Of a stretch of 64,000 nt of DNA, positions 52,973 through 60,616 are shown one piece after another (positions within the stretch are counted from its first letter, which is position 1; each line of letters starts with the position of its first letter). The DNA is from CALCMJ01 sp964475415 (lineage in GTDB: Bacteria; Bacteroidota; Bacteroidia; Chitinophagales; Saprospiraceae): positions 1-64,000 of the forward strand of contig CAYYWZ010000002.1 of the NCBI GenBank assembly GCA_964475415.1. Direction: 5' to 3'. A program made the translations under genes and the position numbers. The notes beneath the pieces are model-generated. The model was not told the DNA's origin. It saw only the letters and a list, made by a program, of their open reading frames with translations, and ran no database searches.

Positions 52973-54220
52973 ATGAAAAAAATGCTCTTTATTTTTCTTG
53001 TCACCTTAGTAGAGATGGGTTTTGTAAGTCATAGCTATAGAGGCGAGATTAGTAATCCACCATCACATACCTGTCAAAGTGATCATGATGAAGATACTGT
53101 ATGGGGATTTTTTGGACATAGGAAAATAAATAGGATGGCGGTGTTTACGCTGCCGATAGAAATGATCCCCCTTTTCAAATCTAATATAGAGTTTATAACG
53201 GAGCACGCAGTAGATCCTGACAAAAGAAGATATGCTGTCAAGGAAGAGGCTATAAGACATTATATAGATATAGATCATTGGGGCGAAGATGGTATCAAAG
53301 AAGTACCAAGAGAATTTTCGCAGGCTTTTTGGAAATATGCTAAATGTCATGTTATTACTGGAGCAGATACCGTAAGCTATGATAGCTTATTTTACGATGA
53401 GCATATCCATAATAGTCCGCAGCTCAATCGATTTTATGATGATGTGCTAGAGCAGAGACGTTATGACGGTGAAATAAGTATAAGTAAGGAAGAACGAGAA
53501 CTCATAGAGCCACTAAAAATTAGTGCTTTTAGAGGTGCGGATAAAGTAATATTAGAAGATATATTTAGCGGCTATGGGATTCTTCCATACCACCTGACAA
53601 AGTTCTACAAGCGATTAGTAGGAGCATTCAGGACAAGAAATCAAAAAAGTATTCTCAGGTACGCTGCAGAGATTGGACATTATATAGGGGATGCGCATGT
53701 GCCCTTACATACTACAGAAAATTATAACGGTCAGCTTACTAATCAGTTGGGTATTCATGCCTTTTGGGAAAGTAGAATACCTGAGTTATTTGCTGATGAG
53801 TACTATGACTTTTTTGTAGGTAAGGCCGAATATATAGGGGACATAAACAGTTATGCATGGAAGGTTGTCAACGATAGTCACATCCTGTTAGATAGCGTTC
53901 TTTCCATAGAGAAAAGACTTACTGAGACGATCTCAGAGGATAGGCAATTCTGTTTTGATGAGCGCTTAGAAAAGACGATTCGTACACAGTGTCCTGAGTT
54001 CGCTGCATTATATTCTAATGAGATGGACGGAATGGTAGAAGATAGAATGAGAGCCTCTATACAGTCCTTGGGTTCTGTCTGGATGTCAGCTTGGATTGAT
54101 GCTGGTAGACCAGATGTAACTGCTGTAGGGTTTGCGGAGTGGACAGAAAAGGATAAGAAAGAATCGAAGGAATTAGATGCATCTTACAGAAGGGGAGCAA
54201 TATATGGAAGAGAACACTAA
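52973..54220 (+). CDS. Zinc-dependent phospholipase C / S1-P1 nuclease-like protein
   Basis: Exported hydrolase-like protein of the S1/P1 nuclease and zinc phospholipase C superfamily. After a signal (MKKMLFIFLVTLVEMGFVSHS; the GTG at 52961 is an alternative start) come WGFFGHRKINRMAVFTLP with a possible metal His, AIRHYIDIDHWGED, and the metal triad region AEIGHYIGDAHVPLHTTENYNG and GIHAFWESRIPE. These motifs are the His/Asp/His/Glu set that binds three zinc ions in the family. Substrate, phospholipid or nucleic acid, is unknown. It lies 17 bases after the DUF4340 gene and overlaps the DUF368 gene by 17 bases. Confidence 0.85.
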   Translation: MKKMLFIFLVTLVEMGFVSHSYRGEISNPPSHTCQSDHDEDTVWGFFGHRKINRMAVFTLPIEMIPLFKSNIEFITEHAVDPDKRRYAVKEEAIRHYIDIDHWGEDGIKEVPREFSQAFWKYAKCHVITGADTVSYDSLFYDEHIHNSPQLNRFYDDVLEQRRYDGEISISKEERELIEPLKISAFRGADKVILEDIFSGYGILPYHLTKFYKRLVGAFRTRNQKSILRYAAEIGHYIGDAHVPLHTTENYNGQLTNQLGIHAFWESRIPELFADEYYDFFVGKAEYIGDINSYAWKVVNDSHILLDSVLSIEKRLTETISEDRQFCFDERLEKTIRTQCPEFAALYSNEMDGMVEDRMRASIQSLGSVWMSAWIDAGRPDVTAVGFAEWTEKDKKESKELDASYRRGAIYGREH

Positions 54221-55202
54221 GATTAATAAGAAAACTAAGATTAAGCCTCTTTCGCTAATGCTGAAAGGTATGGCCATGGGTATGGCAGAGATTGTTCCTG
54301 GTGTCTCAGGTGGCACTATAGCTTTTATTACGGGCATATATGAAGAACTGATCGGCACGATTACCACTTTTGATTTTTCTTTGATTGGTGCCTTTAAGGA
54401 AAAGGGGATAAAAGGCTTGTGGAATGCAATCAATGGAAATTTTTTGGTTTTCCTTCTTAGCGGAATGCTTGTTGGAATAGGGATTGGTATTTTTGGTATT
54501 AGTTATTTGTTAGATAATTATCCTGAACCACTATGGGGATTCTTCTTCGGACTTATATTAGCATCTGTGGTGTATATCTTTAAAAAAATAACATCAATAA
54601 GTTGGAAAGAGATTTTACTGTTTTTAATAGGGACTTTATTTGCCTACACTATTACTTCTATCAATCCGGGTAATGGAAATAGCAATCTTGTTTTTGTTTT
54701 TGTGAGTGGAGCTATTGCTATCTGTGCTCTTATTTTACCTGGCATATCTGGTAGTTTTATTTTACTACTCCTCGGCATGTATACGGTGATTGTTCCAGGT
54801 GTAAAAAAACTTATCACAGATTTTGATACAGATACCTTTTTAATGATCACGGTTTTTGCATTCGGTTGTTTGACAGGATTGTTATTATTTAGTAGAGTAC
54901 TTTCTTATACTTTTAAAAAATTCCCAAATCCTACTTTTGCAATTCTTTCCGGTTTTATGTTAGGCTCTCTTAACAAGATATGGCCTTGGAGAAACCCAAC
55001 TATGCTTTTAGAAAAAGAAAAAGGAATACAGATACCGATTACAGATCTTAGTTCTTATAAGTTGAGCGAAGAGTACAAAGTAATTCAAGAGTTAAATGTA
55101 TTGCCAGCTGAGTATTATAGTTCACCTAGAGTAATACTTGTACTAGGAGCTTTTATATTAGGCATGTTGTTAGTATATCTACTTTCTAAAATAGAAGCAT
55201 AG
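54204..55202 (+). CDS. DUF368 membrane protein (candidate undecaprenyl-phosphate translocase)
   Basis: Polytopic inner-membrane protein of the DUF368 family with about eight helices. Diagnostic stretches are MAEIVPGVSGGTIAFITGIYEELI near the start and ICALILPGISGSFILLLLGMYTVI in the middle. Members of DUF368 have been described as undecaprenyl-phosphate transporters (PopT); whether this one does so is inferred from family. The start is the ATG at 54204, preceded by an AGGGGAG ribosome-binding sequence; an earlier ATG at 54177 lies far inside the previous gene. Together with uppP it would complete carrier-lipid recycling in the same genome block. Confidence 0.85.
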   Translation: MEENTKINKKTKIKPLSLMLKGMAMGMAEIVPGVSGGTIAFITGIYEELIGTITTFDFSLIGAFKEKGIKGLWNAINGNFLVFLLSGMLVGIGIGIFGISYLLDNYPEPLWGFFFGLILASVVYIFKKITSISWKEILLFLIGTLFAYTITSINPGNGNSNLVFVFVSGAIAICALILPGISGSFILLLLGMYTVIVPGVKKLITDFDTDTFLMITVFAFGCLTGLLLFSRVLSYTFKKFPNPTFAILSGFMLGSLNKIWPWRNPTMLLEKEKGIQIPITDLSSYKLSEEYKVIQELNVLPAEYYSSPRVILVLGAFILGMLLVYLLSKIEA

Positions 55203-55220
55203 AAAACTATTTACCTAAGG

Positions 55221-57269
55221 CTAGTTTACCATGATCTCATCTATAAAGACCCAGTTTTTTGCTCCAGGAGCAGTATGCCAGCTTGGATTTTTTTTCGTGC
55301 CGTAGATATCAGTTTTGATATATCTCGTTTCTATTGGATTAAATTCTATTAAGAATGATTTTAATTCTCCAGGATGAGGACCTTGGGCGATAGGAATATC
55401 AAGTTTTTTTACTGAAGTATAATTTTTACCATCCTTAGAGCTAGATATTTCGATAGATTTAGGAAAGAAGATATAGTTAGTTGTTTCCTCTAGAGCACTT
55501 ACGGTCACACTGCTTACAGACTTGGGCTTACCTAAATCTAGCGTAGCTTTTAAATCTTTACCCTCATATCCTAGCCACTTATTATCTGTAAATATAAGAC
55601 TTCCTTTTTCAAAATCTATTAGAGAAGCAGCTCCTTTTGCTTTGTATTTATCATTAGGCGCAGAAGCTAATCGAGCTTCAGCTATTACATATCCAGCTTG
55701 TATAAAAACTTTTTCTGCAGGCACAGAGGTTTTCCATCCCGGCTTGGTAGTGATGGCTTTTATTGTAGAGGTCTTATCTATCAAGAAAGGCTTAGTATAT
55801 AAGGTGGAACTGGAATCTGGTTCTGAACCATCGATGGTGTAATATATTTTAGTACTTTGGATATTTAGCTGTAATTCCACACGTAGGGTATCACTGAAAA
55901 TTTCTTTTTCAGCTATAATACCGGGCGGTTTAAGGCTAGCATCTCCAAAGATGGATGAATCTATCCTATAATTGAGTTGGACAAGAGGCTTATCTTCTGC
56001 GAACACTTTCGCTGCGTCGGGAGAAATTGCAGTTTGCCAGATATATAGAGCCTGCAAGCTAGGGATATCTTTGATTTTCTCTAGTCCCTTATCGTCTACC
56101 TGAGTGCCATAGAGATTAAGTACACGTAAGTTTTTTAGGCTGCTTAGTCCATCTAATCCTTTGTTTGTAATATTGGTCTTTTGTAACTTAAGAACCTGTA
56201 GGTTTTTATACTCTTTTATAGAAGACAACATCTTATCAGTAAGGTTTGTAAAAGAGAGATCTAGTTCTGTTACATTATTTTTAATTTTAGAGATAGCAGA
56301 TATATGGGAGGTAGTCAGATTTGTATCTCTAGACATACTTAGCAGGACAAATGGACTTCCTTCATGTTGCCTTGCAGTCATGATATTATCGGAAATTAGT
56401 TCCGCAATTTTATCATCTGATATATCTGCTAGATCTGTAGAGTCTAACAAACTTGATTTTTGTTCATAGTCCTTTAGAATGGTTTCTATAGATTCATCTT
56501 TTGGAATTTCAGCAATCTTTTTATCAGTATGTGCGCCTTCGTTTATCCACCACTGTAATAATTGCACTTCTTTTTTATTGAGTTGTTTCTTGCCTTTAGG
56601 CGGCATATGTTTGTCATCTTCTATAGGTAGATGTACACGTTGGATCATAGCACTCTGATCAGCATTTCCGATAACAATTGCGGGTCCTTCCTCGCCACCT
56701 TTTATTAGAGCCTCTAGTGTAGTCATAATAAGATCTCCTTTCTTCTTTCCTTCGTTATGACAGCTATAGCATTTCTTCTTTATAATAGGCTGGATAAGAT
56801 CTGCATATATCATCAACTGATTGACATCTGCAACGACAACTTTTTTCTCTTTCTGGATAGGTTTCGTTAGGAAATCTTCTCCATGTGTGAGGCTTCCTCC
56901 AAAATGCCCCGTTATGGTTAAGAGTAGCATAGTCAAACTAAACATAGGGAAATAGAATTTCTTAAGATTGGAATTTTGGGTTATATGTAAAAAATAGACT
57001 AGGCAAGTTGTCGCTGTCATAGAGACAGCAAACCAGAAATGCAATCCTACTAGTCGTTCGTCAAAATCCCCCTCCTTAGGCATAATCCATCCTGTAAACC
57101 ATGCAACTGCAGAGGTCAGTATAGCTATTTGTAAAACAAACTTTATAGCCGGTTTTATATATTTGTAAGATTCCAGTCTACTAGCACATTCCATAAGGAA
57201 CGCAAGTATAATAATACCTATAGGTAGGTGAACGATTAGTGGATGTAGTCTGCCGATTATTTCTCCCAT
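55221..57269 (-). CDS. Membrane-anchored cytochrome c / LRR / chitobiase-C / discoidin-like fusion protein
   Basis: Large multidomain protein. Residues ~1-130 contain four membrane segments (DUF2231-like: HPLIVHLPIGIIILAFLMECA). Residues ~150-250 form a Planctomycete-type cytochrome c domain with CYSCH and HMPPKGKKQ. A leucine-rich repeat region follows at ~310-420 (NVTELDLSFTNLTDKMLSS, LRVLNLYGTQVDDKGLEKI). The C-terminal third has a chitobiase-C-like module (TIDGSEPDSSSTLYTKPFLI) and an F5/8-type discoidin-like domain. It is the last gene of the minus-strand operon, overlapping its upstream neighbour by one base (TAATG). The fusion of electron transfer, binding and repeat parts is unusual; the role is unknown. 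Confidence 0.75.
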   Translation of the reverse strand: MGEIIGRLHPLIVHLPIGIIILAFLMECASRLESYKYIKPAIKFVLQIAILTSAVAWFTGWIMPKEGDFDERLVGLHFWFAVSMTATTCLVYFLHITQNSNLKKFYFPMFSLTMLLLTITGHFGGSLTHGEDFLTKPIQKEKKVVVADVNQLMIYADLIQPIIKKKCYSCHNEGKKKGDLIMTTLEALIKGGEEGPAIVIGNADQSAMIQRVHLPIEDDKHMPPKGKKQLNKKEVQLLQWWINEGAHTDKKIAEIPKDESIETILKDYEQKSSLLDSTDLADISDDKIAELISDNIMTARQHEGSPFVLLSMSRDTNLTTSHISAISKIKNNVTELDLSFTNLTDKMLSSIKEYKNLQVLKLQKTNITNKGLDGLSSLKNLRVLNLYGTQVDDKGLEKIKDIPSLQALYIWQTAISPDAAKVFAEDKPLVQLNYRIDSSIFGDASLKPPGIIAEKEIFSDTLRVELQLNIQSTKIYYTIDGSEPDSSSTLYTKPFLIDKTSTIKAITTKPGWKTSVPAEKVFIQAGYVIAEARLASAPNDKYKAKGAASLIDFEKGSLIFTDNKWLGYEGKDLKATLDLGKPKSVSSVTVSALEETTNYIFFPKSIEISSSKDGKNYTSVKKLDIPIAQGPHPGELKSFLIEFNPIETRYIKTDIYGTKKNPSWHTAPGAKNWVFIDEIMVN

Positions 57270-58093
57270 TATTCTACTATTATTTCATCAATAAATAACC
57301 AAGGTAGGGTCCCTTTTCCTTGATGCCATTCTGGAATAGAGGATAGGTTTACTATCCGTATTTCTAACTGATCATATGAGTCAGAAGGAAGATCAACACT
57401 TATGAATTCCTGACTAGACTTAGCAGCTTTTCCAGGAGATTTGATCACAACATTTCTCAGTAAATTTTGATCATGCCAAACTTCTATTTCTTGAGGTAAA
57501 AATATCCATGCATTATGATCGCTAAGACAGGATACATATAGTTTTTCTATAGTCACTTCTTCCTTAAATTCTAAAAGTATCTTTTGTCGTTTCTCTTGGA
57601 ACCCTAGCCAAGCATTTCCTTCACGAAAATTCAGACTGCCTTTTTCAAAATCTATAAGTGTAAGCGCACCATCAGCAGGGTAATTTTTGTGTGCCTCAGG
57701 TTGTAGTGTTGCTTTTGCCACCTTACTTATATTTCTGCTTTTTATAATTTTGACATCTATCGTATCACTAGAGATATATCCTTCCTTATGCGAGAAAAAT
57801 TGTAGGTCTGAGCTACTATCCAACAATATTTTATCTGTAAATTTTCTAAAAGCTTTGTTGTTAGACCTATAATATATTTCGGTAATAGCTGTATCATTAG
57901 TTATCCCTATCTGGCATCGCTCAGAAAAAAGTAGTGAATCTATTTCTATTCTTGGTACAGAGAGTTGTACTTCCTTTTCTTGTAGATATGATGAAGAGCT
58001 ATTAGGTGCTTGCTGTTGCACCACTGAATTTATTTGCTTGCTACTACTACAGCTGCATAGAGAAAATACCAATATGAATAACATTAATTTCAT
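57269..58093 (-). CDS. Lipoprotein with chitobiase-C and discoidin-like modules
   Basis: Lipoprotein (signal MKLMLFILVFSLCSCSSSK, lipobox before Cys12 or nearby). The frame extends upstream, but the ATG at 58093 overlaps the stop of the NHL gene as ATGA and gives a clean lipoprotein signal. The body contains a chitobiase-C-like region (YYRSNNKAFRKFTDKILLDSSS) and a discoidin-like domain (LIDFEKGSLNFREGNAWLGFQEKRQKILLEF, WIFLPQEIEVWHDQ). The same two modules, in the same order and with the shared LIDFEKGSL motif, form the end of the neighbouring 682-residue protein, so one probably arose by duplication. Carbohydrate binding is inferred. Confidence 0.75.
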   Translation of the reverse strand: MKLMLFILVFSLCSCSSSKQINSVVQQQAPNSSSSYLQEKEVQLSVPRIEIDSLLFSERCQIGITNDTAITEIYYRSNNKAFRKFTDKILLDSSSDLQFFSHKEGYISSDTIDVKIIKSRNISKVAKATLQPEAHKNYPADGALTLIDFEKGSLNFREGNAWLGFQEKRQKILLEFKEEVTIEKLYVSCLSDHNAWIFLPQEIEVWHDQNLLRNVVIKSPGKAAKSSQEFISVDLPSDSYDQLEIRIVNLSSIPEWHQGKGTLPWLFIDEIIVE

Positions 58094-59124
58094 ACACGTA
58101 TTAATTTGATAGGGTAGGACTGACCTGCATTCCATTGACATACATATAAATTCTCATTATCATCTACGCAGACATCATGTGGATGTTTAAATATCTTGAG
58201 CGTCTGATACATGGCTTGTAAATCACCGTTGACATACTTAGGTTGATTAGCACCTGGAGCGGAGATTAATTTATTCTTACTATCTAGTATACTTATAAAT
58301 CCTGTATCGGCACTTCCATCACCTGACCAGATTGTTGCAAGATAGACATGATCCTTTTTTATAACAGGTCTGCATATATAAGCACCTGGAAGATGAATAG
58401 TCTCTATCCATTCTCCTTGTAAAGAAAATCTTTTCAGTTTGTTTTGCATTCTAGCAGTAATTAGAAGAGTCTCTTTTCCATTTCTGCGATCTATACAGAT
58501 ACCGTGTGCATTATCAAAATTATATTCCTCTTTTCCTCTTCCTCCAAAACTATTCAGCAATCGACCATCTGAGTTATAGTGATGTATATACTGGAGACCA
58601 TAGCCATCTGCCACATACAGATCGCCATTTTCTGCAATTGCAGTTTCCGTAGGAATATACTGATCTACACTTTTGTACAACTCAGAACTTTCTGGATATG
58701 GAAAAATCTGAACTACTTTTCCATTTATAGTAGTTTTAATAATTTCGTGTCGATTATTATCGCTTATATAGAGAAAGTCTTCTCCATTTTCTACGGATAA
58801 ACTCAGACCATGGGCGCCAGGAAATTCTGTCCCCCATACCTCTATAAGACTGCCTTTTTTGTCATATATGATTACATTGTTTTTGACATGGTTCGTGAGA
58901 AGTACAATTCGACCCTTGGAATCTTGAACCATCTCATGACAATCGTTGACAGGATAGAGGTTGCTATCTAGCTGCCCCCATTGCATATCTACTTTGTACT
59001 GATGCGTTCCGTGTCCGATAATAATATCCTTGATAGATGTCTCATTTTTCCAAGGACTTCTATAGGGAACCAGACCTGCTAGAGCAAGGCCAGAAATATT
59101 TTTGACAAATTTTCTCCTTATCAT
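58090..59124 (-). CDS. Exported NHL-type beta-propeller protein
   Basis: 344-residue six-bladed propeller of the NHL type. The N-terminus has a twin-Arg pattern (MIRRKFVKNISGLALAGL), so Tat export is likely. Blades are visible as repeated D-G/N-L-Y-V-A strands: ENGDLYVADGYGLQYIHHYNSDG, AHGLSLSVENGEDFLYISDNNRHEI, NAHGICIDRRNGKETLLITAR, PHDVCVDDNENLYVCQWN. NHL propellers often bind ligands or act as hydrolases or lyases; catalytic residues are not obvious. It overlaps the lipoprotein gene downstream and starts 3 bases after the DUF1501 stop, so it belongs to the same operon. Confidence 0.82.
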   Translation of the reverse strand: MIRRKFVKNISGLALAGLVPYRSPWKNETSIKDIIIGHGTHQYKVDMQWGQLDSNLYPVNDCHEMVQDSKGRIVLLTNHVKNNVIIYDKKGSLIEVWGTEFPGAHGLSLSVENGEDFLYISDNNRHEIIKTTINGKVVQIFPYPESSELYKSVDQYIPTETAIAENGDLYVADGYGLQYIHHYNSDGRLLNSFGGRGKEEYNFDNAHGICIDRRNGKETLLITARMQNKLKRFSLQGEWIETIHLPGAYICRPVIKKDHVYLATIWSGDGSADTGFISILDSKNKLISAPGANQPKYVNGDLQAMYQTLKIFKHPHDVCVDDNENLYVCQWNAGQSYPIKLIRV

Positions 59125-59127
59125 TTT

Positions 59128-60615
59128 CTATACTAATAATTCCTTGACAACCTTACCATGTACATCTGTTAGTCTGAATCTTCTACCTTGATACTTGTAG
59201 GTTAGTTTCTCGTGATCTATTCCCAATAGGTGTAACATTGTAGCTTGAAAATCATGCACATGTACAGGATCTTTGATGATATTGTAGCCAAAATCATCTG
59301 TCTCACCATATACCATGCCTGGCTTAATTCCTCCGCCAGCCATCCAGATGGTAAAACATCGAGGGTGATGATCTCTACCATAATTATTATCTGTGAGAAT
59401 ACCCTGAGAATAGTTTGTTCTCCCAAATTCTCCTCCCCAAATAACTAGCGTGTCTTCTAACATGCCTCGTTGTTTCAGATCCATAATTAGTGCAGCAGAG
59501 GCTTGATCTATATCATGAGCTTGATTTTTGATTGCTGAAGGAAGGTTGTCATGTTGATCCCAGCCCATGTGGTATAATTGAATAAACCTAACATCTTTCT
59601 CAGCAAGCCTTCTTGCAAGCAAACAGTTAGCTGCAAAAGTTCCAGGCTGAGTAGCTTCAGGGCCATACATCTTATAGATATGATCTGGTTCGTCAGAAAT
59701 ATCCATCAGACCAGGGACTGAGGTTTGCATTTTATAAGCCATTTCATATTGTGAGATCCTACTTTGTATTTCTGGATCGCCTTGCTCTTCATATTGCATC
59801 TGGTTAAGCTGAGCAACTCTATCGAGCATGTTTCTTCTACTCATCTTATGCATACCTTCTGGATTGTTAAGATAGAGTACTGGATCTTTTCCAGATCTGA
59901 ACTGAACCCCCTGGTGGAGAGAGTGTAAAAATCCATTCCCCCATAATCGCGAGTATAAGGGCTGTCCGAATGGTCTGCCTGTACCTCTGGATAAGAGCAC
60001 GCAGAATCCAGGTAGATTTTCGTTCTCGCTTCCCAGTCCGTAACTTAGCCAAGAGCCGATAGCTGGTCTTCCTGGTTGTTGCGAGCCTGTCTGAAAGAAA
60101 GTTACTGCAGGATCATGATTTATAGCTTCTGTATGCATAGATTTCACTATACAGATATCATCTACAATATTAGCCGTGTAAGGTAGAAGTTCGCTTAACC
60201 ATGCACCACTCTGGCCGTACTGGTCAAAAGAATATAAGGAATCTGCAAGGGGGAAACTGGATTGTCCAGAGGTCATACCCGTTAGTCTCTGACCATCTCT
60301 TACAGACTCTGGCAATTCTTGTCCTCTCAGTTTAGCAAGCAAAGGTTTGTAGTCAAAAAGTTCTAGTTGCGATGGACCACCACTCTGGAATAAATAGATT
60401 ACACGCTTTGCCTTAGGAGCGAAATGCAAGTTAGATAACATACCTGAGTTTTTACTAAGTATGCTAGAGGCACTTGCATTATCTCCTGTTCTACACCCTA
60501 TAAGACCAGTGCCCAGTAAACTCGAAAGTGCTGCTGCACCAATACCTACACTACTCTTGGATAAGAATGCTCTTCTATTAAGCAAGTACGATCTTTCTTC
60601 TATAGGATTACTCAT
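59128..60615 (-). CDS. DUF1501 (sulfatase-fold) exported protein
   Basis: Protein of the DUF1501 family, alkaline-phosphatase/sulfatase-like fold. A twin-Arg start (RRAFLSKSSVGIGAAALSSLLG) ends in a possible lipobox (LIGC). Characteristic stretches are RVIYLFQSGGPSQLELFDYKP, CIVKSMHTEAINHDPAVTFFQTG, LYHMGWDQHDNLPS, VIWGGEFGRTNYSQG and GRDHHPRCFTIWMAGGGIKPG, rich in His/Asp that could bind metal. DUF1501 genes nearly always pair with a DUF1549/DUF1553 gene, as here (1-base gap). Their reaction is unknown, although a role in polymer degradation has been suggested. Length 495 is normal. Confidence 0.9.
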   Translation of the reverse strand: MSNPIEERSYLLNRRAFLSKSSVGIGAAALSSLLGTGLIGCRTGDNASASSILSKNSGMLSNLHFAPKAKRVIYLFQSGGPSQLELFDYKPLLAKLRGQELPESVRDGQRLTGMTSGQSSFPLADSLYSFDQYGQSGAWLSELLPYTANIVDDICIVKSMHTEAINHDPAVTFFQTGSQQPGRPAIGSWLSYGLGSENENLPGFCVLLSRGTGRPFGQPLYSRLWGNGFLHSLHQGVQFRSGKDPVLYLNNPEGMHKMSRRNMLDRVAQLNQMQYEEQGDPEIQSRISQYEMAYKMQTSVPGLMDISDEPDHIYKMYGPEATQPGTFAANCLLARRLAEKDVRFIQLYHMGWDQHDNLPSAIKNQAHDIDQASAALIMDLKQRGMLEDTLVIWGGEFGRTNYSQGILTDNNYGRDHHPRCFTIWMAGGGIKPGMVYGETDDFGYNIIKDPVHVHDFQATMLHLLGIDHEKLTYKYQGRRFRLTDVHGKVVKELLV

Positions 60616-60616
60616 A

